Below, one piece after another: positions 1 through 9,689 of a stretch of 64,000 bases of DNA. A program made the position numbers and the translations under genes. The stretch is from Comamonadaceae bacterium UBA2121. GTDB taxonomy: Bacteria; Pseudomonadota; Gammaproteobacteria; Burkholderiales; Burkholderiaceae_C. The notes under the pieces are model-generated. The model was not told the DNA's origin. It did no database searches and saw only the letters and a list, made by a program, of their open reading frames with translations. Location: NCBI GenBank assembly GCA_002331385.1, contig DCYB01000010.1, forward strand, positions 248,001 through 312,000, in the 5' to 3' direction. The first letter of the stretch is position 1; each line of letters starts with the position of its first letter.

Positions 1-300
1 GTCACCTCGACGGCGGCGCGCCAGACACAGGAGTGGCCGCTGGCGCTATCTGCCGGCGCGAGCGTCAAAGATGCGCTTGTGGCCTGTGGGCTGGATGCTG
101 AAGATACCGCTTTTTCCGCCAGCGTGTGGGGCAGACATGTGGCGTTGCAGCGCAAACTGCGCGATGGGGACCGCATCGAGTGGTGCCGCGCATTGAAGGT
201 GGATCCTAAAGTGGCTCGGCGCCAGCGATTTGCCAGTCAAGGGCGGCGCTCGGCGGGCCTGTTTGCCCGCGCACGGCCGGGCGCCAAGTCGGGTTATTGA
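1..300 (+). CDS. rnfH: RnfH family protein, 3' part (5' end outside window)
   Basis: The frame is open from the first base, so this is the C-terminal 99 residues of a gene that starts outside the window. RnfH proteins are small ubiquitin-like (beta-grasp) proteins of unknown precise role; they are named for linkage to the Rnf electron-transport genes in Rhodobacter but are more often found beside ratA/smpB. Seen here: the family pattern of an alpha segment (DALVACGLD), then LRDGDRIEWCRAL, then a basic stretch starting DPKVARRQRF. The tail after that motif is somewhat longer than usual and Ala/Arg-rich. ratA is expected upstream (inference). No rnf genes lie in the window. Confidence 0.8.
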   Translation, partial: VTSTAARQTQEWPLALSAGASVKDALVACGLDAEDTAFSASVWGRHVALQRKLRDGDRIEWCRALKVDPKVARRQRFASQGRRSAGLFARARPGAKSGY

Positions 301-312
301 TCTGAAACAAAA

Positions 313-339
313 AAGCCGCCTGATGGTGGCAGGCGGCTT
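313..339 (-). terminator. Rho-independent terminator of the DUF4124 gene
   Basis: A perfect 10-bp stem (aagccgcctg / caggcggctt) with a 7-base loop. Read on the minus strand it is followed by a T-run, so it ends the DUF4124 transcript. On the plus strand the T-run is poor, but the hairpin may also stop rnfH transcripts because the two genes converge here. Confidence 0.75.
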
Positions 340-365
340 CTAGAATCCCCAAAGGGACGTGTCGC

Positions 366-914
366 TTACTGCGCAGCCGGCGCTGGGCCGCACTCCGTGG
401 CAATGTTCTGGTCAGCACGTTTGAGTTCGGCCTCGCGCGTGGCGTCATCCATGAAGCCGCGCTCCCCCTTTTCGTTCACATGGCTTACCAATTGACCTGA
501 CGTCAACGTGGCCTTGGCCTTCTGTGCGCGCGCGCAGTTTTCTGCACGCACCTTGGCTGCGCGCTCGGCCTCGGCTTTCTTCTTGGCTGCCTCTGCTGCG
601 TCGGCCTTGGCCTTGTTCTCTTCGAGCTGCTTGTCCTTGCCCGAACCCAGAGGCAGGGCCGGCGCAGACGTGGGCGCGCTGGCGGAGGCTGCCTGAGTGT
701 CTCCGTTGCCCACGGGTGCGGATGCAGCATCGGCGGCGCGGGATTTACCCCCGTTGCCCGGCTCCTTGAGGATGTTCTTTTGCGGCACATCCATTGGCGG
801 CGGACGATCGCTGAAGACCTTGCGCCCATCCTTGTCCAGCCATTGCCATTGAGCAGACGCGGCCATGGCCCAGGAGCAGGCTATCGTCAACAGAATTAAC
901 TTGTAAGGTTTCAT
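366..914 (-). CDS. DUF4124 domain-containing exported protein
   Basis: 182 residues. A signal peptide (about residues 1–22, MKPYKLILL… ending ASAQ) leads into a DUF4124 domain, recognised by the WLDKDGRKVFSDRPPP motif at the mature N-terminus. After it come a low-complexity Ala/Ser/Pro linker and a Lys/Ala/Glu-rich stretch (about 100–140) that is probably a coiled-coil helix. The function is unknown; DUF4124 proteins are periplasmic or envelope proteins common in beta- and gammaproteobacteria. The start was set at the Met that opens the signal peptide; an in-frame start 36 bases upstream would bury that peptide. It is divergent from guaB. Confidence 0.85.
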   Translation of the reverse strand: MKPYKLILLTIACSWAMAASAQWQWLDKDGRKVFSDRPPPMDVPQKNILKEPGNGGKSRAADAASAPVGNGDTQAASASAPTSAPALPLGSGKDKQLEENKAKADAAEAAKKKAEAERAAKVRAENCARAQKAKATLTSGQLVSHVNEKGERGFMDDATREAELKRADQNIATECGPAPAAQ

Positions 915-991
915 GGGCCAAGTGTATCCGTGGCGTGCAGCGGTTTCCAAGCGTTTGACGGAGTTTCCCTGCAGAAGTGTGACATGGCGGG

Positions 992-997
992 TACAAT
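992..997 (+). promoter_or_regulatory. Putative -10 box of guaB
   Basis: TACAAT lies 21 bases before the guaB start codon, the right place for a short-leader transcript. No convincing -35 hexamer lies 16–18 bases upstream, so this rests on the -10 alone. Confidence 0.35.
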
Positions 998-1017
998 CCT
1001 TTTTTTGGAGCTTTCAC

Positions 1018-2493
1018 ATGCGCCTTCTTGGTAAAGCGCTCACCTTCGACGATGTGTTGCTGGTGCCCGCCTTCTCCCAGGTCCTTCCCAAGGACACAAA
1101 TCTCGCCACGCGCTTCACGCGCAACATCACACTGAACCTGCCGCTCGTGTCCGCCGCTATGGACACCGTGACCGAGGCGCGTCTGGCTATTGCCATCGCC
1201 CAGGAAGGCGGAATCGGCGTGGTCCACAAGAACATGACTGCCGAGCAGCAGGCCGCCGAGGTCGACAAGGTCAAGCGCCATGAGTCCGGCGTGGTCCATG
1301 ACCCGGTGGTGATCACCCCCGAGCACACAGTGCTGTCCGTGCTGCAACTGTCCGAAGAGCGCGGAATTTCCGGCTTTCCGGTAGTGGACGGCGGTAAGGT
1401 GGTGGGCATCGTCACGAGCCGCGACGTGCGTTTCGAGACCCGTTACGACGTCAAGGTCAAGGAAATCATGACGCCGCGCGAGCGTTTGATCACCGTGAAC
1501 GAAAAGGACGGCACCACTCCCGAGCAAGCCAAGGCTCTGCTGAACAAGCACAAGCTGGAGCGATTGCTGGTGGTAAATGACGCCTTCGAACTGAAGGGCC
1601 TCATCACCGTCAAGGACATCAACAAGCAGACGATTTTCCCCAACGCAGCGCGTGACTCCGCGGGCCGCCTGCGCGTGGCCGCAGCGGTCGGTGTGGGTGC
1701 TGGCACGGAAGAGCGCGTGGCCTTGCTGGTCAAGGCAGGCGTGGACGCCATCGTGGTGGACACAGCCCACGGCCACAGCAAGGGCGTGATTGACCGCGTT
1801 CGCTGGGTCAAGGAACATTACCCGCAAGTCGAAGTCATCGGTGGCAACATCGCCACGGGCGAAGCAGCCAAGGCACTGGTGGAAGCCGGCGCGGACGCAG
1901 TCAAGGTCGGCATCGGCCCGGGCTCGATCTGCACCACCCGTATCGTGGCGGGTGTGGGCGTGCCCCAGATCATGGCCATCGACAGCGTGGCCAAGGCGCT
2001 GCAGGGCACAGGCGTGCCGCTGATCGCCGACGGCGGTATCCGCTACTCGGGCGACATCGCCAAGGCAATCGCTGCGGGCGCGTCCACCATCATGATGGGT
2101 GGCATGTTCGCAGGTACCGAAGAAGCGCCGGGCGAAGTCATCCTGTTTCAGGGCCGCTCCTATAAGAGCTACCGCGGCATGGGCTCCATTGGCGCCATGC
2201 AGCAAGGCTCGGCGGACCGTTACTTCCAGGAAGCCACCACGGGCAACCCGAACGCCGACAAGCTCGTGCCGGAAGGCATCGAAGGCCGCGTCCCTTACAA
2301 GGGCTCGGTCATCGCCATCATCTTCCAGATGGCGGGCGGCGTGCGTGCGGCCATGGGCTACTGCGGCTGCGCAACGATTCAGGAAATGAACGACAAGGCA
2401 GAGTTCGTGGAAATCACCTCCGCCGGCATTCGTGAATCACACGTGCACGATGTGCAGATCACCAAGGAAGCGCCGAACTACCGCGCCGACTGA
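1018..2493 (+). CDS. guaB: Inosine-5'-monophosphate dehydrogenase
   Basis: 491 residues, the normal length. IMPDH oxidises IMP to XMP with NAD+, the committed step of guanine nucleotide synthesis in the cytosol. Seen: the N-terminal barrel segment LTFDDVLLVPA, a regulatory CBS-domain pair (about residues 95–210), and the catalytic loop GSICTTR with the nucleophile Cys305. After these come the phosphate-binding GGIRYSGD, the flap with YRGMGS, and the C-terminal part with GGVRAAMGY. The start follows a GGAG ribosome site; a longer in-frame extension of 35 residues has no family similarity and was dropped. guaA, the next enzyme of the pathway, follows two genes later on the same strand, so they probably share transcription. 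Confidence 0.97.
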   Translation: MRLLGKALTFDDVLLVPAFSQVLPKDTNLATRFTRNITLNLPLVSAAMDTVTEARLAIAIAQEGGIGVVHKNMTAEQQAAEVDKVKRHESGVVHDPVVITPEHTVLSVLQLSEERGISGFPVVDGGKVVGIVTSRDVRFETRYDVKVKEIMTPRERLITVNEKDGTTPEQAKALLNKHKLERLLVVNDAFELKGLITVKDINKQTIFPNAARDSAGRLRVAAAVGVGAGTEERVALLVKAGVDAIVVDTAHGHSKGVIDRVRWVKEHYPQVEVIGGNIATGEAAKALVEAGADAVKVGIGPGSICTTRIVAGVGVPQIMAIDSVAKALQGTGVPLIADGGIRYSGDIAKAIAAGASTIMMGGMFAGTEEAPGEVILFQGRSYKSYRGMGSIGAMQQGSADRYFQEATTGNPNADKLVPEGIEGRVPYKGSVIAIIFQMAGGVRAAMGYCGCATIQEMNDKAEFVEITSAGIRESHVHDVQITKEAPNYRAD

Positions 2494-2567
2494 TCTGTCT
2501 GCAGTCAGACGCGGTCTGACGCAATTGAACGGTCTTTCACCTCATCAACCTGTGGAGCAACGTCCCG

Positions 2568-3020
2568 ATGAAACTAGCTGAAGCGCTGCTGCTGCGTGCC
2601 GATCTGAAGAAGAAGCTCGCATCCCTGCGCGAGCGCATCACGCGCAGCGTGCTGGTTCAGGAGGGCGAAACTCCCAAAGAGTCGGTGGAAGACCTGTTCG
2701 CGCAATCCCACTCTGCATTGCAAGAGCAGGCCGAACTGATACGCCGGATCAACGCCGCCAACCAGACCTCACGCCTGCCCGACGGCCGGCTACTGGCGGA
2801 TGTGCTGGTCGAGCGCGACACGCTCGTCGCCCGGCACGCGCTGCTGAGTGCGGCCATCGCCGCGGCGCACAAGGACGTGGACCGCTACAGCCAGCGGGAA
2901 ATCAAATGGGTTGCGCAGATCGATGTCGCAGCCCTGCAAAAACAGATGGACGATCTGGCCGTGAAAATTCGCGATATCAACATCGTCATTCAAGCGGCCA
3001 ATTGGCACATCGATATGTGA
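2568..3020 (+). CDS. DIP1984 family protein
   Basis: 150 residues, all-helical by composition and without a signal peptide or membrane segment. It begins MKLAEALLLRADLKKKL and ends NIVIQAANWHIDM, the conserved head and tail of the DIP1984 family (in some annotations labelled septicolysin). The biochemical role is unknown. Two heptad-rich helices at the N-terminus and around residues 110–135 suggest a helical bundle. It sits between guaB (75 bases upstream) and guaA (about 210 bases downstream) on the same strand. Nothing else in the sequence links it to purine synthesis. Confidence 0.85.
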   Translation: MKLAEALLLRADLKKKLASLRERITRSVLVQEGETPKESVEDLFAQSHSALQEQAELIRRINAANQTSRLPDGRLLADVLVERDTLVARHALLSAAIAAAHKDVDRYSQREIKWVAQIDVAALQKQMDDLAVKIRDINIVIQAANWHIDM

Positions 3021-3228
3021 GAGTACGAAGCGCCGTGGGCGAGTGCAAAGACCTCGGTGGAGCCAGGAGGTTGAAAACAAGCTGGTTCCAACATGATGCG
3101 CGAAGGGCAGCGCCGGGTGTCCAAAGCACCCATGACACATCAGCCCATCACGACTGACAGCGCACCATTCAGATTTCACTTTTCACTACCTTGCACTGAC
3201 ACGGCGTTTCCCTTTTTAATCACCCACC

Positions 3229-4845
<1,617 letters not shown>

Positions 4846-5053
4846 ATCAGAGTCACTCATCGGCTCAACGCCTCGCTGCAGTCTACAGGCAGGCGTCTCG
4901 TAGTCCAGTGTCTTTCGAGGCCTTGTGTTCAATCGCATGGAGGGTGCATCCGAATCGGCCTGGCTGTAGAGCAACAGTCCCATGCACGGGCCCAGGGTGC
5001 TTGTACAGTGCACGGCCGATGTCGCTGATGGAATCACCCGCCTTCCATCGCTC
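4846..5053 (-). pseudogene. IS30-family transposase remnant, internally deleted
   Basis: Read on the minus strand, 5053–4972 encodes ERWKAGDSISDIGRALYKHP and a few more residues. This matches the N-terminal helix-turn-helix start of one branch of IS30 transposases (pattern W-K-A-G-x-S-I-x-x-I-G-R-A-L). About 35 bases on and in another frame, 4938–4890 encodes RLNTRPRKTLDYETPA, the conserved C-terminal end of the same family. The whole catalytic DDE core between them is missing and the two pieces are out of frame, so this is a dead, internally deleted copy. Terminal inverted repeats could not be picked out. Recognition is by motif memory, not by alignment. Confidence 0.7.
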
Positions 5054-5149
5054 TCACTATTCTCGCCTTTGCGTATCCGAAAGCCCCCGGAGGTCCCAAT
5101 CTCGCCGTGAATTTTTCCTCGCTGCACTCTTTTATCAAAGGTGTTGCAG

Positions 5150-5358
5150 CGACGTGTTGAATCCAAGGCGGTGTACTTTGCCAGGCAGTCCGGGGGAAGT
5201 ACGCATTCATCAAGCCCCACGAGAGCGAAAACAGCGTCCGTCATTTGTGCAAGGTGATGGCGGTGCATCCCAGTAGTTACTATGCGTGGAAGACTGGACC
5301 GGTCAGTGTCAGGGCATGCCAGGATCAACCCTTGATCGGATTGTTCAATCAAGCCTAG
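5150..5358 (+). pseudogene. IS3-family transposase remnant (OrfA end and OrfB start)
   Basis: One frame around 5165–5195 reads SKAVYFARQSG, like the C-terminal end of an IS3-family OrfA. Overlapping it in another frame, 5197–5358 reads KYAFIKPHES…SVRHLCKVMAVHPSSYYAWK and stops after 53 codons. That is the N-terminal start of IS3-family OrfB (pattern YAFI-x(8)-V-x-x-L-C-x-V-L-x-V-x-x-S-x-Y-Y-A-W). The OrfA/OrfB frame overlap typical of programmed -1 frameshifting is thus preserved. The OrfB catalytic DDE domain and most of OrfA are gone, so the element is inactive. Confidence 0.7.
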
Positions 5359-5544
5359 CTTGAGGCGGCACGGAACTGCCGGAGATGTGTCTCCGGCGCC
5401 GGGCGTGGTGTTTCCGCAGGTACCGCACAGCGTGCGGCCCCTCGGTGCGGTCCGGTTCTATGTGGAGTTTCATGCGCTCGACGCGGCCAGCGCAGCCTCA
5501 GATCCGCAGCGGCCCAGCTCAGGTCTGCCCGAGAGCTGAGGCGC
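5359..5544. other. Unassigned tail of the IS-scar region
   Basis: No recognisable gene. One plus-strand frame stays open for about 58 codons up to a stop at 5538, but it has no start with a ribosome site and resembles no family I know. It may be debris from the same insertion history as the two transposase fragments just upstream. Confidence 0.4.
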
Positions 5545-6135
5545 TCATTTCTTCTCGCGTGGCAGGCGTCCCATCAGATAGAACTCAGTATTGGGCGTCA
5601 TGTCCGAGAAACTGGCCACGCGGTTGGACAGGCCAAAGAACGCGGTGATAGCGGCGATGTCCCAGATGTCCTCATCGTCGAAGCCGTGCGCGTGCAGCGG
5701 GGCGTGATCGGCCTCGGAGATGGCGTGCGCGCTGTTGCACACCTTCATGGCGAAATCGAGCATGGCGCGCTGGCGCGGTGTGATGTCGGCCTTGCGGTAG
5801 TTCACTGCTACCTGATCGGCCACCAGCGGCTTTTTCTCGTAGATGCGCAGCAGCGCGCCGTGCGCGACCACGCAATACAGGCACTGGTTGGCGGCGCTGG
5901 TGGTGGTGACGATCATCTCTCGATCGCCTTTGGTGAGATGGCTGGTGCGGCCCACGCTTTGCGGGTCCATGAGCGCATCGTGGTAGGCAAAGAAGGCGCG
6001 CCACTCCGCCGGGCGGCGGGCCAACGCGAGGAACACGTTGGGCACAAAGCCCGCTTTGTCCTGCACTTCCTGGATTTTCGACTTGATGTCCTCGGGCAGG
6101 GTGTTCAGATCGGGGAAAGGGTAGCGCGCAGCCAT
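5545..6135 (-). CDS. Peroxidase-related enzyme (AhpD/carboxymuconolactone decarboxylase-like)
   Basis: 196 residues. The family resembles AhpD alkylhydroperoxidases: a helical protein with a redox CxxC pair and a downstream His, seen here as CLYCVVAHGA in the middle of the protein. The rest (FVPNVFLALARRPAEW; ISEADHAPLHAHGFDDEDI; FFGLSNRVASF) matches the uncharacterised peroxidase-related subgroup. Physiological substrate and reductant are unknown. The start chosen has AGGAG nine bases upstream; the longer reading from 6156 (seven extra residues) has no ribosome site. It is the first intact gene after the IS scar and faces away from guaA. Confidence 0.85.
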   Translation of the reverse strand: MAARYPFPDLNTLPEDIKSKIQEVQDKAGFVPNVFLALARRPAEWRAFFAYHDALMDPQSVGRTSHLTKGDREMIVTTTSAANQCLYCVVAHGALLRIYEKKPLVADQVAVNYRKADITPRQRAMLDFAMKVCNSAHAISEADHAPLHAHGFDDEDIWDIAAITAFFGLSNRVASFSDMTPNTEFYLMGRLPREKK

Positions 6136-6208
6136 GGACGATGTCTCCTGTGTCATTCGTTGTAGATGGAGACATCGTAAAGGATTGCGCTTGGGCGCAA
6201 CTGACGGC

Positions 6209-7261
6209 TCAGGCTTCGGATGCCTGCAGGTGGTGCTGATTCTTGGCGCGGCTGACGTCCACGTCGCGCGGCAGGGTGACGCCGTTCTTCACCGCGAGTA
6301 TCTCTGCCATGACGCTGACGGCGATTTCGGCAGGCGTCTTGCTGCCGATGTAGATGCCGATGGGGCCGCGCAGCGGCGCGAGGCTGTCGGGCGTTTCGCC
6401 AAAGTGCTGCATCAGCCGCTCGCGCCGCGCCTGATTGTTGCGGCGCGAGCCGATGGCACCGACGTAGAAGGCCTCGGTGTGCAGGGCTTCGAGCAGGGCC
6501 AGGTCGTCCAGCTTCGGGTCGTGCGTGAGGGCGACGACGCAACTGCGCCGATCGGGGCGGAAGGCCAGCACCACGTCGTCCGGCATGCCGCCCACGACCT
6601 GTGCTGCAGGCACGCGCCAGGCACCGCGATACTCTTCGCGCGGATCGCAGACCGTGACGGCAAAGCCGTTGAACAAGGCCATGGTGGCAAGGTATTCGGT
6701 GAGCTGGCCCGCGCCGATCAGCAGCATGCGGTACTCCGGCCCGAAGGTGCTGGTGAGTGCGCCGTCGCGCAGCTCCAGTTCGGTCGGGGCGGCGGCTTCG
6801 CGCAGGCTGACCTGGCCATCGGCCAGGCGCACGCTGCGCTCGACCAGTTGGCCTGCCTCCAGACTTGCGACCAGATCAGACAAGGGTTGCGCCTCGGGAT
6901 CGAACTCCAGCAACAGCTCCAGCGTGCCGCCACAGGGCAGGCCGAAGCGGTGCGCCTCGTCTGCGGTCACACCGTATTTGACGAAGGCGGGCGCGCCGGT
7001 GGGTAAGGTTCTGTCTTGCGCACCGGCGCTACGGGGCGCGGCGCTGGCGTAGGCCTGTGTGAAGCGGTCGATCAGATCATCTTCGATGCAGCCGCCGGAC
7101 ACCGAGCCCACGACGGCCCCGTCGTCACACAGGGCCATGATCGAGCCAATGGGGCGCGGCGATGAGCCCCAGGTCCGCACGACGGTGGCCAGCAGTGCGC
7201 GTCTGCCCGCAACGCGCCAGTCGCGCAACTGGCGCAGCACCATCACATCCAGATTTTCCAT
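6209..7261 (-). CDS. XdhC/CoxI family protein
   Basis: About 350 residues. XdhC-type proteins bind molybdenum cofactor and insert the sulfurated form into xanthine dehydrogenase or CO dehydrogenase-type enzymes. The N-terminal XdhC_CoxI domain carries TWGSSPRPIGSIMA and VGSVSGGCIEDDL. The C-terminal Rossmann domain carries LLIGAGQLTEYLA and the family end with GPIGIYIGSKTPAEIAVSVMAEI. No xanthine dehydrogenase or other molybdo-hydroxylase subunit is in the window, so its client must lie elsewhere. The start is uncertain: an upstream ATG at 7270 adds three residues, and neither has a good ribosome site. Confidence 0.85.
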   Translation of the reverse strand: MENLDVMVLRQLRDWRVAGRRALLATVVRTWGSSPRPIGSIMALCDDGAVVGSVSGGCIEDDLIDRFTQAYASAAPRSAGAQDRTLPTGAPAFVKYGVTADEAHRFGLPCGGTLELLLEFDPEAQPLSDLVASLEAGQLVERSVRLADGQVSLREAAAPTELELRDGALTSTFGPEYRMLLIGAGQLTEYLATMALFNGFAVTVCDPREEYRGAWRVPAAQVVGGMPDDVVLAFRPDRRSCVVALTHDPKLDDLALLEALHTEAFYVGAIGSRRNNQARRERLMQHFGETPDSLAPLRGPIGIYIGSKTPAEIAVSVMAEILAVKNGVTLPRDVDVSRAKNQHHLQASEA

Positions 7262-7423
7262 GCAGACCATTGTCAGATGGCCGTGCTGCGCGGCGTGTCA
7301 GCCATTGCCGATGGATGCGCGGGCAAAGAAAAAGGCGACCCGCAGGCCGCCTTGCTCATCGTGGGGCGTTGGGGTTGGCGTTGACGCGGGCCTCGGCCAG
7401 CGGCAGCGCGCCGCTCCCGGTCG

Positions 7424-8362
7424 TCAGTCTTGTTTGGGCGTATCCGATGCGTCTGCGGATTCGGCAGCGGGTGCGTCGGCAGCGGCTGCTTCCACCACCG
7501 GGCTGTTGTCGGCATCGATACCGGCCTGGCGCAGTGCGGCCTTTTCGCCCGCTGGTGCGAACTTGCTGTACTTGCTGATGATGGACACCATCTGGCCGTA
7601 GATGCGCGGGTTGCCTGCGAGGCATTCGCGTTGTTCGAGGAAGTCGGCCTCGCCCGTGAAGTTGCCGACCAGACCACCCGCTTCGGTCACCAGCAGCGAG
7701 CCTGCTGCCACGTCCCAGATCGACAGGCCGGTTTCAAAGAAGGCGTCGGTAAAGCCCGCAGCCACGTAGGCCAGATCGAGCGCCGCAGCGCCCGGGCGGC
7801 GCACGCCTGCAGCGCGCTGCATCACGTCGCCCATGAGTGCGAGGTAGTTCTGGAAGTTGTCGCCGGGGCGGAACGGGAAGCCGGTGGAGATCAGGCATTC
7901 GGCCATGCGCGTGCGCTTGCTCACGCGGATGCGGCGCTCGTTGAGGAAGGCGCCACGGCCCTTGGTGGCCGTGAACAGGTCGTTGCGCGTCGGGTCGTAG
8001 ATGACGGCTTGTTCGATCTTGCCGCGCACGGACAGCGCAATGCTGATGCAGTACACCGGGAAGCCGTGAATGAAGTTGGTGGTGCCGTCCAGCGGATCGA
8101 TGATCCAGACGAATTCCGATGTCTTGGAGCCATGCTCGCGACCCGACTCTTCCGCCAGGATGCCGTGCTGGGGATAGGCGGTAAGGAGGGTTTCGATGAT
8201 GGCGCGCTCACTGGCCACGTCGACCTCGGTCACAAAATCGTTGAGCTGTTTTTGCGAAACACGCACGGCCTCGACGTCGAGGGCAGCTCGGTTGATGATG
8301 GCGCCAGCGGCGCGCGCAGCCTTGATGGCCACGTTAAGCATGGGGTGCAGATTGGTCGACAT
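7424..8362 (-). CDS. suhB: Inositol monophosphatase family protein (SuhB-like)
   Basis: 312 residues. The family removes phosphate from inositol-1-phosphate and related substrates; in E. coli SuhB also takes part in rRNA transcription antitermination. The Mg-binding and catalytic set is complete: Glu71 (AEES), Asp89/Asp92 in IIDPLDGTTNF, and Asp217 in SIWDVAAG. The core is followed by a C-terminal extension of about 45 residues rich in Ala, Asp and Glu, which is low-complexity and probably disordered. It shares a divergent upstream region with the DUF4349 lipoprotein gene. Gene name by family resemblance; the RNA-polymerase role is not shown by sequence. Confidence 0.9.
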   Translation of the reverse strand: MSTNLHPMLNVAIKAARAAGAIINRAALDVEAVRVSQKQLNDFVTEVDVASERAIIETLLTAYPQHGILAEESGREHGSKTSEFVWIIDPLDGTTNFIHGFPVYCISIALSVRGKIEQAVIYDPTRNDLFTATKGRGAFLNERRIRVSKRTRMAECLISTGFPFRPGDNFQNYLALMGDVMQRAAGVRRPGAAALDLAYVAAGFTDAFFETGLSIWDVAAGSLLVTEAGGLVGNFTGEADFLEQRECLAGNPRIYGQMVSIISKYSKFAPAGEKAALRQAGIDADNSPVVEAAAADAPAAESADASDTPKQD

Positions 8363-8608
8363 GGATTGTGATGATGAGCGGCGCGGCCAGAACGCTCTCT
8401 GACCGTCAAATCACGCCCGGCGATGCGGACGCGCGAAAAGAGTGATTTTATCGCGCTCGCCGGTTTTGTGCACGCCCTTTCTGAAATCCAGACATCCCGC
8501 CGCAGACTGGATACGTTGCCGCATTGTGAAATGCGTGGCGATTTCACCCCGTTTGCCTGCCTGCTCCGATTCACTCAGCACCAACGTAGGTGTTTCGGAG
8601 AAATGAAA

Positions 8609-9577
8609 ATGGACAGTCAAGAGGTCAAAGCCAAGCCCGTAAAGTGGTTGTGCGCAAGCAGTCTGCTGGCGTGCCTGCTATTGCTGGGCGCATGCGCGCC
8701 GCAGGATGAGGAGTCGACAGCAGTAACGACAGCGCCCCACCGTGCCAACCACGGCGCAATGCTGGAAGAGCCAGCACGCCTTGCCGCGCCCGTCGCGCGC
8801 ATGGACCGGGAGCGCAAGGTGATGGCGGAAGTGGCAGGCGCCGCCGCCGTGGACAGCGCGCCACCAACAGCGGCGTCCGACGCCGTCGCTCCGCGCCATC
8901 TGGCCGTGCGACACGAGATGCAGATCGAGTCGCCCGCGGCCGATCTGGCGGAACTGTGGGGCCGTGTGAAGGCGCGCTGCGAGCAGTTGGACTGCGAGGT
9001 TGAGGCGTCCGCGCTGCAGCGTGAAACCACGCACTCGGCAGGCAGCGCCTACCTGTTCATGCGCGTGAATCCCCGCGACTTCGACCTGCTTACCGAATCG
9101 TTGTCGGGCACGGCCAAAGTGCTCAATCACCAGACTTCGAGCGAGGACAAGACGAACGAAGTGATCGACGTGGAAGCGCAAATCAAAAACCGCAGCGAGT
9201 ACCGCGACTCCCTGCGTGAACTGCTGCGCGAGAAGGGCGTGAAGCGCACGCTGTCGGATCTGATGGAGATACGCGACACGCTGTCGCGGGTGCAGGCCGA
9301 GATCGATGCCGCCACCACGCAGCGCCAGCGGCTGGAGAAAGAAACTGCCAAACAGGTGGTACGCATGCGCTTTCAGCCGCAACCCATCGTCCTCACCGGC
9401 ACGTACAACCCGTGGATGCAGACATGGGAGCGCGCGTGGAACGCGCTGCTGGGCAGCATGCAGCAGTTGGTGATCACCGCGGCGGCGCTGCTGCCCTGGA
9501 TGGTGGTGCTGGTCTGCCTGCTGCTGGTTGTCGTGCCGATCATGCGCAAGCTGTGGCGTGCGCGCGCAAAGGCGTGA
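8609..9577 (+). CDS. DUF4349 domain-containing lipoprotein
   Basis: 322 residues. The signal sequence ends in a lipobox LLGAC (Cys29), so the protein should be an envelope lipoprotein. A variable Ala-rich stretch follows, then a DUF4349 domain (about 120–250) with a coiled-coil segment around DLMEIRDTLSRVQAEIDA. A transmembrane helix near the C-terminus (WMVVLVCLLLVVVPI) ends in a basic tail. Function unknown. The start was chosen because GGAG lies eight bases upstream; the ATG two codons earlier is too close to that site. A longer upstream frame has no signal peptide at its head and was dropped. Confidence 0.85.
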   Translation: MDSQEVKAKPVKWLCASSLLACLLLLGACAPQDEESTAVTTAPHRANHGAMLEEPARLAAPVARMDRERKVMAEVAGAAAVDSAPPTAASDAVAPRHLAVRHEMQIESPAADLAELWGRVKARCEQLDCEVEASALQRETTHSAGSAYLFMRVNPRDFDLLTESLSGTAKVLNHQTSSEDKTNEVIDVEAQIKNRSEYRDSLRELLREKGVKRTLSDLMEIRDTLSRVQAEIDAATTQRQRLEKETAKQVVRMRFQPQPIVLTGTYNPWMQTWERAWNALLGSMQQLVITAAALLPWMVVLVCLLLVVVPIMRKLWRARAKA

Positions 9578-9689
9578 ATGCCTGTGGTGGTGAGCGTTTG
9601 AGTAGGTGCCCGCGCAGGCGCTGCGCGCATGGCATTGCCAAAGCGGCGACAATCGAGGGTTTCGCCTAGCTTGTTCCGACCTCTTTGCC

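Noticed and set aside
745..2205. Long open frame on the minus strand opposite guaB (about 486 codons)
   Set aside because: It lies antisense to a complete, well-matched guaB and its product is His/Asp/Gly-rich nonsense of the kind produced by the reverse of a high-GC gene.
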